From positions 1 to 62,118 of IMG/VR virus record IMGVR_UViG_3300031902_000007: a DNA stretch of 62,118 nt; one strand, 5' to 3'. A program made the translations under genes and the position numbers. The number at the start of each line of letters is the position of its first letter. Within the stretch, counting starts at the first letter, position 1. Below, one piece after another: positions 22,964 through 31,388 of this stretch. A model generated the notes under the pieces. It was not told the DNA's origin and made no database searches. It was given only the letters and a program-made list of their open reading frames with translations. The DNA comes from a virus.

Positions 22964-24176
22964 CCCTGAAGCGGTTGGCGACGTCGACGAGGGCACGCAG
23001 TCCGATCTTGACATTGGCGGGATGACTGCCGAGGAGCAAGCGACGTGGGACGCGATGAAAGCGGGGCGAGACGTTCCGCAACCGGATGGGGGCGGCGATG
23101 CTGACACTGGCGAAGGCGATGGGGATAGCGGCGGCGATTCTGCTGGCGACGGCGATGGCGGTGACCCTGACCCTCTGGTGGCTGGCGGCGATCACAAGGA
23201 TGACGCTGCAGGCGGCGAAAAGCGCGTCCCGCCCAAGACCATAAGTTACGGGAAATACCAGCGCGAGCGGAAGAAGCAGGAGGAGGCGGCCGCGGCGCTA
23301 CAAGCCCGGCTTGATGGTGCCCTGGCTGAAACCGCGAAGGAGCGGGAGCAGCGGACGCGGCTCGACGAACGCACGAAGATGCTGCTCGACGCCATTTCGG
23401 TGAAGCAGCCGGCTGCGGTTGAAAAGCCGGCTACTGAGACCGACCCGGAGCCTGACGGCGAAGACGACCCGATCGCGCATGCGGCGTGGACCTCGCGCGA
23501 GCTGAAGCGGACGCAACAAACCATCAAGGCCATTCAGGACGGCACGCAGAAGCGAGAAACGCAGACCGCTGCGGAGCAGGAAGAACGGCAGGTTTACGAC
23601 ACATACGAAAACGACCTGAAGCGTGAGGCGACGGCCGATCCCGCATTTGCTCAGGCCTTCGTGCATCTTCGGGAATCCCGCTATACCGAGCTGGGCTATA
23701 TCTATGCTGGTATCGACATCAACGATAAGGCGGCGGTCGATGCGGCGTTGACGCCTGAGCAGCAGGGCCAGCTTGCGCAGAACATTCAGCGGTCGTTCCA
23801 CCAAGAGCAGATGCTTGTTGCCCGGGAAGCGCTGAGCAAGGGCAAGTCACCGGCCAAGGTGGTTGCCAATCTGGCGCGGGCCCGGGGCTGGAAGCCTGAG
23901 GTGGCCGTGGTCCCGGCCAAGACCAACGGGAATGGGAACGGTGCAGCGCCGCCGGCCCGGCAGGCTGCTCCGGGCAAGCCAACGGTGAGCGAGGAGCTTG
24001 CGGCCATCCGCGAGGGGCAGGCCAATTCCAAGTCACTGTCGGATGCCGGCGGCTCGCCTGGCGGGGACATCACGCCGGAGCGGCTGGCGACGATGAGCGA
24101 TGACGAGTTCGAGGAGTTCTACAACTCCATGCCGAAAAACAAGCTCGACAAGATGATGGGCAAGACGCTGCAATAA
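22956..24176 (+). CDS. Scaffolding protein (putative)
   Basis: A 406-residue protein that is acidic, Gly/Asp-rich at the N terminus (about 45-80), then long charged helices (about 90-260) and a helical C terminus (MSDDEFEEFYNSMPKNKLDKMMGKTLQ). Size, charge, coiled-coil content and its position between portal and capsid match podovirus scaffolds that direct procapsid assembly and then leave. Motif-level identity is not available, so the call is by character and order. Confidence 0.72.
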   Translation: MVNPEAVGDVDEGTQSDLDIGGMTAEEQATWDAMKAGRDVPQPDGGGDADTGEGDGDSGGDSAGDGDGGDPDPLVAGGDHKDDAAGGEKRVPPKTISYGKYQRERKKQEEAAAALQARLDGALAETAKEREQRTRLDERTKMLLDAISVKQPAAVEKPATETDPEPDGEDDPIAHAAWTSRELKRTQQTIKAIQDGTQKRETQTAAEQEERQVYDTYENDLKREATADPAFAQAFVHLRESRYTELGYIYAGIDINDKAAVDAALTPEQQGQLAQNIQRSFHQEQMLVAREALSKGKSPAKVVANLARARGWKPEVAVVPAKTNGNGNGAAPPARQAAPGKPTVSEELAAIREGQANSKSLSDAGGSPGGDITPERLATMSDDEFEEFYNSMPKNKLDKMMGKTLQ

Positions 24177-24241
24177 TTTCGAGTTACCGGGGCGGAGATC
24201 CTCGGTCGGTGAGCAAGGGCGTCGATCGCGCGCAGAAGAAA

Positions 24242-24355
24242 GATTGCCTCCAGGTTCCGCTAACCCGGTTCGGTCATATCGCTGGTCAAGGCAATCGACC
24301 CTTGCATTGGAACATAAGATCAGGCTTACCGTTGTGAGATGAGCCTAGATGGCTC
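24242..24355 (+). promoter_or_regulatory. Structured intergenic region upstream of 24377
   Basis: The 200-base gap 24177-24376 contains GATTGCCT-CCAG (24242-24253) facing CTGG-tca-AGGCAATC (24282-24296), a 12-bp interrupted stem that encloses small hairpins. A GAGCC-TAGAT-GGCTC hairpin (24341-24355) lies just ahead of the ribosome site ggagggg. It may regulate scaffold/next-gene expression or mark RNA processing. No terminator T-run is present. Confidence 0.4.
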
Positions 24356-24376
24356 TTGAACCCGGAGGGGAAAGTT

Positions 24377-25003
24377 ATGAGCGAGCAGAAAGCAGACCCG
24401 CGACCGATGGATGACGCGAAGCTGGCGCTGATCGCGCGGCTTTCTCCGGATATGGCGCCAGTCGTGGCCGCGCTGTCCTATCCGCCGGAGGACGATATCC
24501 CGGCTGAGTTTCCGCCTCATTCCTCGGCCTTCGAGACACTGAGCGCGACGCATCCGGTTCTGGCGTCGGCGATCAGCGTTTATGTCAATTCCGAGGTGCA
24601 TCACGGGGAATCGCTGATGAAGCTGGTCGAGGACGCGAGCCGAGCGATGTTCGGGCTGGCGCCGATGACCGATGCGGAGGAACGGGCGTGGATGCACCGT
24701 CACGACGCCAAGCCGGCGCCAGTGGCTCAGGACCCGAAGAACGGACCGACGATCGCGGAATGGGTTGGCCAAGGTTATACGGCGAGTTCGTATCCACCGG
24801 CGGGCTACGAGCCCCGAAGCACGCCAGCCGAGATTGAAGCGGCGGTGAATGCTGAGAAAGAGCACGACGACAAGGTGAAAGCCGCGAAGGATCGCGAATT
24901 CAAGCTGGCCAACGAGCCGATCGCTGACCCGGTGCTTTCCGATCCGTCTCCATCGGAAATTTACGCCAACCCGGAACACGATCCGGCTGAGCATCAGTTC
25001 TGA
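24377..25003 (+). CDS. Head-module protein of unknown function
   Basis: The ATG at 24377 has a strong ribosome site. The 208-residue product is acidic and helical (MDDAKLALIARLSPDMAPVVAAL.., SVYVNSEVHHGESLMKLVEDASRAMFG) with Pro-rich linkers, placed between scaffold and capsid genes. It could be a second assembly or decoration factor, but no motif decides. A strong terminator follows. Confidence 0.6.
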   Translation: MSEQKADPRPMDDAKLALIARLSPDMAPVVAALSYPPEDDIPAEFPPHSSAFETLSATHPVLASAISVYVNSEVHHGESLMKLVEDASRAMFGLAPMTDAEERAWMHRHDAKPAPVAQDPKNGPTIAEWVGQGYTASSYPPAGYEPRSTPAEIEAAVNAEKEHDDKVKAAKDREFKLANEPIADPVLSDPSPSEIYANPEHDPAEHQF

Positions 25004-25089
25004 ACCGTCGCCGATCCTTCAAGCTTGCGGTTCCGGTCGAACTCAGCTACGGCTGGTTCCGTTGAAGTGTTTCCTCCCTGCTGTAGACT

Positions 25090-25116
25090 GCCCGGGCTTG
25101 TCCCGGGCGTTTTTTT
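25090..25116 (+). terminator. Rho-independent terminator before tRNA and capsid gene
   Basis: GCCCGGG (25090-25096), loop CTTGT, CCCGGGC (25102-25108), then GTTTTTTT to 25116. This is the clearest intrinsic terminator in the window. It isolates the scaffold-side operon from the tRNA and capsid operon. Confidence 0.9.
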
Positions 25117-25122
25117 GACCAT

Positions 25123-25198
25123 CGCGGGATAGCCAAGTGGTTAAGGCATCCGGCCCATAACCGGAAGATCAGCGGTTCGATTCCGCTTCCCGCAACCA
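25123..25198 (+). tRNA. tRNA-Met (anticodon CAU), atypical
   Basis: 76 nt form a full cloverleaf. The acceptor CGCGGGA/TCCCGCA has only the first pair unmatched (C1-A72). The D stem is GCC/GGC, the anticodon stem TCCGG/CCGGA with loop CCCATAA (CAT at 25156-25158), and the T stem AGCGG/CCGCT with TTCGATT; A73 and CCA are encoded. C1-A72 is a hallmark of bacterial initiator tRNA, but the D stem looks elongator-like and position 33 is C, not the near-universal U. It could be elongator Met, Ile2 (modified CAU) or an initiator-like molecule. It sits between a terminator and a promoter. Confidence 0.9.
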
Positions 25199-25201
25199 CT
25201 C

Positions 25202-25230
25202 TTGACGACACAATATTTCGCCTCTATAGG
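25202..25230 (+). promoter_or_regulatory. Sigma70-like promoter of the capsid operon
   Basis: TTGACG (25202-25207), 17-bp spacer, TATAGG (25225-25230). It is the best host-type promoter match in the head region, placed directly after the tRNA and about 185 bases before the capsid start. It would give the major capsid gene its own strong transcription. Confidence 0.65.
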
Positions 25231-25231
25231 T

Positions 25232-25391
25232 GGAACACGGTCGCTGTTCCCCGATAAGCGGACAGCACCGAGGCCAACCCTCGTAAAGTGGTTGGATGTT
25301 TGCCGGGTCAGCAAAACCCGGTCTAGCCGCCCCGGCTGAAACAATCGGCGCACCCCCAAACCGTTGAAACCCGGCGACCTCCTTCGAGGTC
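25232..25391 (+). promoter_or_regulatory. Multi-hairpin leader of the major capsid gene
   Basis: The capsid 5' untranslated region can form at least three perfect hairpins: GGAACA/TGTTCC (25232-25250), CCGGGT/ACCCGG (25303-25321) and GACCTC-CTTC-GAGGTC (25376-25391). The first starts at the predicted transcription start. They may stabilise the abundant capsid message. The ribosome site before 25414 is weak (cagggt). Confidence 0.5.
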
Positions 25392-25413
25392 CCCCGATTC
25401 GCAGGGTGTAGCA

Positions 25414-26532
25414 ATGTCCACCACTAGCTATCCGCAAAATGACGCCCTTGCGGTAAAACTCTGGGCCCGGGTTCTTGAGACGGAGGCGTTGAAGTATACC
25501 GCCATCCGCCCCCTCATCGGCAGCGACGAAAATTCGGTCATCCATCTGCAGACGGCCCTCTCCAAGGGGCCAGGTGACCAGATCACCTATGCGATCGTGA
25601 TGCAGTTGGCTCAGGCCGGTTTCACCGAGAACCAGCTCGCCGAGGGCAACGGCGAAACGCTGACGACCTATTCCGACGCCCTCCTGATCAACGAGCTGAT
25701 GGGTGTCGTTGGCGTCAAATCGCGCCGCACGATCGATCAGCAGCGCATTCCCTGGGATCTGCGCGACACGGCCAAGGGCCGGCTGCGCGACTGGTACGCC
25801 AAGCGCTACTCGACCGCATTCTTCAATCAGGTCTGCGGCTACACCCCGGCAACGGATGTGCGCCTGACGGGACTGAACGGCGTCCTGGCGCCAAGCTCGA
25901 CGCGGGTCATTCGCCAGTCGGGCCGCGCCTCCGACGACCTGCTGACCTCGGCCGACACCTTCACGCTCGGCCTGATCGACGCTGCGAAGGAAGCCGCGAT
26001 CACCGCAACCCCGCAAATCCGCCCGGTCCAGTACAAGGGCCAGTCGATGCGCGAAGGCGGCCGGTCTGACTTCAACAACACGCTGGAGGACATGTACTGC
26101 ATGTACCTCCATCCGTATCAGGTCACCTCGATGCGGCGCAACACTTCCACCGGTCAGTGGCAGGACCTGCAGAAGGCCGCATACATGGGCCTGCGGCAGA
26201 CCGGAAACCCGATTTTCTCGGGCGCGATCGGCATCTACAACGGCGTGATCATGCGCTCGGCCTTCGACGTCACCAACGGCGTTTCCGCGGTGGACGGCTC
26301 GGCGGTGACCACGGTCAAGCGCGCGGTACTGTTGGGCGCTCAGGCGGCCATGATGGGCTTCGGGCAGGACAACGGCCCGACCAAGCTGACGTGGAACGAG
26401 GAGCTGTTTGATCACAAGCGGCGGCTCGAAATCTCGGCTCTGACCATTCATGGTCTCAAAAAGACCCGGTACAACTCGGTTGATTACGGCACGATCGTCG
26501 TCTCGACCTATGCCGCCGCGTCGGCGTTCTAA
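25414..26532 (+). CDS. Major capsid protein, N4gp56 family
   Basis: A 372-residue protein. N4gp56/DUF4043 landmarks include an N-terminal LWARVLETEALKYTAIRPLIG, GDQITYAIVMQL, AEGNGETLTTYSDALLINEL, the central YLHPYQVTSMRRN, and a C terminus with GFGQDNGP.., FDHKRRLEISALTIHGLKKTRYNSVDYGTIVVSTYAA. The HK97-like fold forms the icosahedral shell. It is the highest-demand gene of the genome and, fittingly, has its own terminator-promoter boundary and a long leader. Confidence 0.9.
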   Translation: MSTTSYPQNDALAVKLWARVLETEALKYTAIRPLIGSDENSVIHLQTALSKGPGDQITYAIVMQLAQAGFTENQLAEGNGETLTTYSDALLINELMGVVGVKSRRTIDQQRIPWDLRDTAKGRLRDWYAKRYSTAFFNQVCGYTPATDVRLTGLNGVLAPSSTRVIRQSGRASDDLLTSADTFTLGLIDAAKEAAITATPQIRPVQYKGQSMREGGRSDFNNTLEDMYCMYLHPYQVTSMRRNTSTGQWQDLQKAAYMGLRQTGNPIFSGAIGIYNGVIMRSAFDVTNGVSAVDGSAVTTVKRAVLLGAQAAMMGFGQDNGPTKLTWNEELFDHKRRLEISALTIHGLKKTRYNSVDYGTIVVSTYAAASAF

Positions 26533-26546
26533 GGGGAGATGGACCA

Positions 26547-26969
26547 ATGACCACTGGCACTCTCGGAACCAATGCGCGGCAAGATCCGCGTCAGGTATCG
26601 AACACCCTCAAGAAGACGGTGAACTTCAACGATACCGGCATCGCGGCCGGCGTCGCCTTCGATAACCCGCTACCGCAGGGTGCGTTCATCCTGGGGGTGT
26701 GGGTCGAAATCGTGACCGCGTTCAACGCGGTGACGACCAACGTTCTGACGGTCGGGACCATCAACACGCCACCGTACAACAACATCGTCGCGGCGGCGGA
26801 TGTCAATGAGGCGGTTACCGGCGTCACGACCGTGCCGCGCGCGCTCGGCCGGTCCCTGACCGCTGCCGGCGATGTCCTTCCTGTTGCCCAATATACTCAG
26901 ACCGGTACGGCTGCCACGACGGGGCAGGCCATCATCGTGATCGAGTATGAAGGCGGCTGGGCCAGCTAA
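26547..26969 (+). CDS. Probable capsid decoration protein
   Basis: A 140-residue beta-rich, low-Cys protein (NFNDTGIAAGVAFDNPLPQGAFILGVWVEIVTAFN.., ending IIVIEYEGGWAS). Genes of this size directly downstream of an N4gp56-type capsid gene usually encode head decoration or stabilising proteins. Assigned by character and position. Confidence 0.6.
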   Translation: MTTGTLGTNARQDPRQVSNTLKKTVNFNDTGIAAGVAFDNPLPQGAFILGVWVEIVTAFNAVTTNVLTVGTINTPPYNNIVAAADVNEAVTGVTTVPRALGRSLTAAGDVLPVAQYTQTGTAATTGQAIIVIEYEGGWAS

Positions 26970-26981
26970 GGGAGAATGAAC

Positions 26982-27347
26982 ATGAATATCGGAAAGAAGC
27001 TCCTCGCCGGCGTCGGCATTCTCTCTCTGCTCGCGGGGGCTGCAAGCGCGTTCACGACCACGATCGATCGCATCAACCCCGGCACGTCCATCCCGGTCGT
27101 TACGTCGTGCGGCACCTCGCCTGCCATCACCGGCGCCGACCTAGCCGGTAGCGTCACGGTTGGCACAGCGTCGCCGACGTCTTGCACGCTGACGTTCAGC
27201 GCGGCCTTCTCGGCCACGCCGTTCTGCGTGGTGGGGTCGAACCCTCAGCTAGCCGCGTTCTCATGGACGATCTCGACGACGGCGATCGTGATTACCCAGA
27301 CCGGAACGGCGAGCAACAAAATAACTTGGGTGTGCATGGGCTCGTGA
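26982..27347 (+). CDS. Predicted secreted protein of the head module
   Basis: The ATG at 26982 is preferred because the ribosome site (taagggag) is correctly spaced for it rather than for the ATG at 26976. A Sec signal (MNIGKKLLAGVGILSLLAGAASA) precedes a 98-residue beta-domain with four Cys (CTLTFSAAFSATPFCVVGSN.., ITWVCMGS), suggesting disulfides and periplasmic export. Its role in or beside the virion is unknown. Confidence 0.65.
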   Translation: MNIGKKLLAGVGILSLLAGAASAFTTTIDRINPGTSIPVVTSCGTSPAITGADLAGSVTVGTASPTSCTLTFSAAFSATPFCVVGSNPQLAAFSWTISTTAIVITQTGTASNKITWVCMGS

Positions 27348-27397
27348 TTTGTGGCGGCGGCCTTCGGGCCGTCGTTTCCTCTTCTGGGAGATTGAGA

Positions 27398-27598
27398 ATG
27401 AGCAAGGGGACGATCAGAACCCGCCGCTACGGCCAAGGCGACATGAACGGAGTTTCTCGCGGCGTGAGCACGATGGGAAGCGCTGCAATGCGAAGCTCGC
27501 GCAACAACGATTATGATTCCGACGACATGCCGGCGCGGCGCGTCGCAACGCCTCAGAAGCCGATGCGAAAGCCGATGCGGCCATTGAAGGACAGGTGA
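27398..27598 (+). CDS. Small basic protein of unknown function
   Basis: The ATG at 27398 follows tctgggagattgag. The 66 residues are rich in Arg, Ser and Met (MSKGTIRTRRYGQGDMNGVSRGVS.., PMRKPMRPLKDR) and are probably disordered. It may bind DNA in the head. Confidence 0.55.
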   Translation: MSKGTIRTRRYGQGDMNGVSRGVSTMGSAAMRSSRNNDYDSDDMPARRVATPQKPMRKPMRPLKDR

Positions 27599-27599
27599 C

Positions 27600-28091
27600 A
27601 TGAAGCGGTTCATTCTTGCGGCGATCGGCCTCATCGGCCTTTTTGGTCTCGCCCATGCCGTCAATCTGACCGGCACGAACAACGCCAGCGAGTCGCAGGT
27701 CCTCAAGGGCGGCTTCTTCCGGATGTCGAACGCGAATGCTATCACGGCGCTTGCGGGTGGGGCTCAGGCCGGGGCGACGCCTCTGGTCAACGGTTACAAC
27801 CGGATCGTCACGGTGGCGAGCGCGAACGATAGCGTGCTGCTGCCGCCCTGCGTGAACGGGGTTGCTGGGGACGTCGGTGCCGGCGGCTACGGCAACACTG
27901 ACGGCATGTTCGTGATCGTCACCAACTCGCATGCGACGAACGCGGTCAACGTCTATGCTCAGGGCGCCACGCAGTCGATCAATGCAGTTGCGGCGTCATC
28001 GGCGTTTTCGCTGGCGGCGACCAAGACCGCGATGTTCATCTGTTCGGCCGCCGCAACCGGCATCTGGCATACGCTCCCGACGATTCCGTAA
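27600..28091 (+). CDS. Predicted secreted protein of the head module
   Basis: A 163-residue protein with a Sec signal (MKRFILAAIGLIGLFGLAHA) and a beta-sandwich-like mature part (NRIVTVASANDSVLLPPC.., MFVIVTNSHATNAVNVYAQGATQSINAVA). That segment resembles decoration or fibre beta domains. The signal peptide is unexpected for a virion protein. Confidence 0.6.
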   Translation: MKRFILAAIGLIGLFGLAHAVNLTGTNNASESQVLKGGFFRMSNANAITALAGGAQAGATPLVNGYNRIVTVASANDSVLLPPCVNGVAGDVGAGGYGNTDGMFVIVTNSHATNAVNVYAQGATQSINAVAASSAFSLAATKTAMFICSAAATGIWHTLPTIP

Positions 28092-28114
28092 CTTCGTGAA
28101 GGTGGCGCTGCATC

Positions 28115-28819
28115 ATGGCCACTGGAGCAAGTGCGAATACGATGATCGCTCGGATCGCGTCCGAGCTCGGTCAGAGAACCGATCTAGCCCCGGGCGGGTC
28201 TAACCCGACCGTCATTACCAACGCGATCTCAGACGCTATCCAGATCTACCAGAAGGAGCGTTTTCGGTTCAACGAAAACCTCCCGCTGACGCCGTTCACG
28301 TTCATGACGGTGGCCGGGCAGCCGTATTATGACGTGACGCTGGTCCCGAACATCAAACTGCTCTACAAGATCGATTACCTCAACTACCTGCTTGGCCAGA
28401 CAACGCAGAAGATGGAGCGGCTGTTCCCTGAGGAAATCTACCTCGCGCTTTTGCAGGGCGCGACGGCCGGGCCGCCCTCCACGTTCGCATGGGATGGGCA
28501 ATCGATCATCATGTACCCAAATCCGAACATCCCGTACCTGATCACGGTGGGCGGCTATATGGCGCTGGCCGGTCCGGACCTGTCGATGCCGGCCGGGCTC
28601 ACCGACACAACCAATCCATGGATGAACGAGGCCGAGCGGTTGATCCGGTCGCGGGCGAAATATGAGATCGCGTTGCACTTCACCCGCAATGACAAGATGA
28701 TGTCGGCGATGTCCCCTGAGACTGGAAGCGGTGGCGCCAGTGAGCGGTATCTGAACGAGCTGGTCGGGGAGGCCAACAAGATCAGGGGGACGAGCCGCAT
28801 CAGAGGAATGAAATTCTGA
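28115..28819 (+). CDS. Head-tail adaptor, P22 gp4-like
   Basis: A 234-residue protein: MIARIASELGQRTD.., ISDAIQIYQKERFRFNE and a late helical segment (NPWMNEAERLIRSRAKYEIALHFTRN). This layout is typical of gp4-like adaptors, which form the ring under the portal of short-tailed phages. The position before the gp10-like gene agrees. Confidence 0.7.
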   Translation: MATGASANTMIARIASELGQRTDLAPGGSNPTVITNAISDAIQIYQKERFRFNENLPLTPFTFMTVAGQPYYDVTLVPNIKLLYKIDYLNYLLGQTTQKMERLFPEEIYLALLQGATAGPPSTFAWDGQSIIMYPNPNIPYLITVGGYMALAGPDLSMPAGLTDTTNPWMNEAERLIRSRAKYEIALHFTRNDKMMSAMSPETGSGGASERYLNELVGEANKIRGTSRIRGMKF

Positions 28820-30528
28820 TGGCATCAAACTTCGTGCCGTTCACAGCGTTCAAGCCTGATCTGACGACGCTCGGAACGGATTCGTCGTCGGTTGTCAGTG
28901 GCGTTGTGCCGCGCGGTGACGGATTCGGACCTTTCAAATCGTTCCAGGCATTCACGCAGGCTCTGCCGGCGGCATGTCGCGGGTTCTTCTTCGCGCGCAA
29001 CACTGACGGATCGATCGCGGTTTTCGCCGGCACGTCCACGGACCTCTATAAGCTCGACAATACCAGCTTTATCTGGGTGAGGGTATCGAAGGGCGGGGTT
29101 TCCTATGGCACGCTGGTAGCCAGCGACAACTGGAGGTTTGCGCAGTTCGAAACCTTCGTGATCGCGGTGCAGCTCAACACGGTTCCGCAGAAATTCGTGC
29201 TTGGCTCAAGCAGTGCGTTCGGGGACCTCGGAGGGAGCCCGCCGCAGGCCTCGCATATCGCGATCGTCAACGGGTTCGTGCTGCTGACCGGGCTGCTGTC
29301 CAATCCACAGAGGGCGCAATGGTCGGACCTGTTCGGGCCCGAGACGTGGGCGGCCGGAACCGGGCTCGCGGACTTCCAGGATTTTCCGGACGGCGGCATC
29401 TGCCACCAATGCTCGGGCGGCGATGCTTACGGCGTGGTGTTCCAAGACGATGCGATCAGGACCTTGACCTATGCGCCTGGGTCGGCCGTGGTGTTCCAGA
29501 TCGCGCGGATATCAACTCAGGATACCCTGTTCGCTCAGTATTCCGTCATCAATGCGGGAACGCGAACGTTCTTCATCTCGGCGCAGGGGTTCAAGGTCAT
29601 CGTCGCGGGGGGCGAGCCGATTTCGATCGGGAAAGAACAGGTTGACAGGTTCTTTTTCGGGGATGTCGACGCGAACAATCTGCAGCTGATCATTGGCGCG
29701 GCCGATCCCACGGCGACGCGGGTTTATTGGGCCTATAAGTCGCAGCAGGGCAGCGCGGGGCTGTTCGACAAGCTGCTGTGCTTTGACTGGTCGGTGAAGG
29801 ATAGGCCTTGGACCTTGATCCCGATGTCAGGGCAATATCTCGGTTATCTGGCAAAGCCGGGGCTGACGCTGGAGGGGCTGGACGCAATCGCACCTGGCGG
29901 CCTCACGGTGCTCGGTGCGGCGTCGGGCACGGCGGGGCGGATCAGGTTGCAACTTGATGCGGTTTCGAATGCCAACTTCACGATTGCGGGGCAGAACTTC
30001 ATTGAGTTGCAGGGGGTAACGCCGTCTTACATGAACGGGTCTTGGCCACCGATCGCGGTCGATTCCACCCATATCGAATTGGGTGGGTCGACGTTCGCGG
30101 CGGCATGGGTGAGCGGCGGCCGGATCGGCGGTTCGCTTGACGCTCTGACGTTCTCGCTAGACAGCATATCGACGTCGGCTGTCTCGGCGCTATCGATGGT
30201 TGGTCCGAGTTCAACGCTCGGATTTTTCACCGGGCCGAATATCGAGGCGATCCTTGAGACGCCGGAGATCAACGAAGATTCGTTCGTGTTCATCGACGGA
30301 ATGACGCCGTTTACGGATTCGCCGGATGCGCTGGGTTCGATCGGTCATAGGAATCAGGCGCAAGGTGCGATCACCTACACGGGGGAGACCGCGGTCAACA
30401 GCCGTGGCGACTGTCCTCAAAATGTCGAGGCTCAATTCCTGAAGGCAAGGCTGCGGGTGCCGGCCGGGTCGGTGTGGACCTATGCGCGGGGGATTGAGCC
30501 GAACATTCAGGCGGCGGGGGATACCTGA
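28819..30528 (+). CDS. Tail hub / DNA-stabilisation protein, P22 gp10-like
   Basis: A 569-residue beta-propeller-like protein starting with a short extended arm (FVPFTAFKPDLTTLGTDSSSVVSG). Repeated blades include FFFARNTDGSIAVFAGTSTDLYKLDN, HIAIVNGFVLLTGL and GVVFQDDAIRTLTYAPG. In P22-like virions this hexameric hub closes the portal and holds the DNA. It overlaps the neighbouring gene by one base and directly follows the adaptor gene, as in related genomes. Confidence 0.75.
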   Translation: MASNFVPFTAFKPDLTTLGTDSSSVVSGVVPRGDGFGPFKSFQAFTQALPAACRGFFFARNTDGSIAVFAGTSTDLYKLDNTSFIWVRVSKGGVSYGTLVASDNWRFAQFETFVIAVQLNTVPQKFVLGSSSAFGDLGGSPPQASHIAIVNGFVLLTGLLSNPQRAQWSDLFGPETWAAGTGLADFQDFPDGGICHQCSGGDAYGVVFQDDAIRTLTYAPGSAVVFQIARISTQDTLFAQYSVINAGTRTFFISAQGFKVIVAGGEPISIGKEQVDRFFFGDVDANNLQLIIGAADPTATRVYWAYKSQQGSAGLFDKLLCFDWSVKDRPWTLIPMSGQYLGYLAKPGLTLEGLDAIAPGGLTVLGAASGTAGRIRLQLDAVSNANFTIAGQNFIELQGVTPSYMNGSWPPIAVDSTHIELGGSTFAAAWVSGGRIGGSLDALTFSLDSISTSAVSALSMVGPSSTLGFFTGPNIEAILETPEINEDSFVFIDGMTPFTDSPDALGSIGHRNQAQGAITYTGETAVNSRGDCPQNVEAQFLKARLRVPAGSVWTYARGIEPNIQAAGDT

Positions 30529-31388
30529 TGGCTGGATACGCTCCGTTCGGCATTCCTCCTGCTGCGCCTGATCCCGATGCCGCGCCGGCTCAATCTCCGT
30601 TTCCGCCCGAAGTCATGGCTATGCTGCTCGACCGCGCCAAATCTCTGATCCAACAGCCGGCGGCGCCTCAGCCATCGGCTGCGGATCAGGCTGCGATGTC
30701 TCCGGAGACCTATGCCAATCCGATGGTTTCACAGATGATCGGGAGCCTCGCCACCTTGCCCAAGCGCGCGATCGACGCCGCCGGGCATGACTTCGCTAAC
30801 CGTGGCACCGGAGCCGAGCCGCAATTGACCGGGCCTGCGCTGGAGGCCGGCATGCTGCCGATGGGGACAGGGGTGGTTACTGGCGTTCCAGTGCGCGCTG
30901 GAGAGACGGTGCTGAGTGCGGGTGCGGCACGTTCGCTAAAATTAGTTGATGATGGCGCGAAGATAAATATATCCCCTGAGGGGATGAAAATTCCTGATTA
31001 TGGCAAGGGAATGAGCTGGGGGCTTACGGCATACAGAACTACCCCGCAAGCGGGAGTACATGCCGGAACTCCAGCGCTAAAGATCAGGGATGTTCGGTTG
31101 CCGGAAGAGCTACAGGGCCAAGGAAATGGCCTCGCATTATATGAACAGGCCGCGAGATTAGCCGCAGATGAAGGGCGCGCTTTTCATAGCGATAGCACCG
31201 TCACTAAATCTGCTGTTGGACCATGGGCGGCTTTGAAGCGCAGGGGATATGATGTGCAGACTTCCCCGAATGTCATAGACCGCCAAGGGCCGCCAGAGGC
31301 CCCCCACTTGAGCAGATATGAGACCGCGAACGGAGACCCGGTTTTTTACATCTCCCCGCGCGGGATTGTGCGCGAGGACAAAACCTGA
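30528..31388 (+). CDS. Ejection-type N terminus fused to a GNAT-like domain
   Basis: A 286-residue protein. Residues 1-135 are Pro/Ala-rich, like phage ejection proteins (FPPEVMAMLLDRAKSLIQQPAAPQPSAADQAAM). From about residue 137 codon use turns AT-rich and the protein looks like an N-acetyltransferase: IRDVRLPEELQGQGNGLALYEQAARLAADEG with the acetyl-CoA loop QGQGNG, then WAALKRRGYDVQ. The junction is sharp, so the second half was probably gained recently. The substrate is unknown. Confidence 0.65.
   Translation: MAGYAPFGIPPAAPDPDAAPAQSPFPPEVMAMLLDRAKSLIQQPAAPQPSAADQAAMSPETYANPMVSQMIGSLATLPKRAIDAAGHDFANRGTGAEPQLTGPALEAGMLPMGTGVVTGVPVRAGETVLSAGAARSLKLVDDGAKINISPEGMKIPDYGKGMSWGLTAYRTTPQAGVHAGTPALKIRDVRLPEELQGQGNGLALYEQAARLAADEGRAFHSDSTVTKSAVGPWAALKRRGYDVQTSPNVIDRQGPPEAPHLSRYETANGDPVFYISPRGIVREDKT

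Noticed and set aside
25123-25198. tRNA as an attP core for integration
   Set aside because: No integrase or excisionase is recognisable anywhere in the window, and the tRNA is complete rather than a 3' fragment.
25224-25230. CTATAGG resembling the end of a T7-type promoter
   Set aside because: The rest of the T7 consensus is missing, no phage RNA polymerase gene is present, and a TTGACG with 17-bp spacing explains the site as a host-type promoter.
25141-26547. 468-residue reverse frame over the tRNA and capsid gene
   Set aside because: It runs through a tRNA, a promoter and the capsid gene; clearly a shadow frame.
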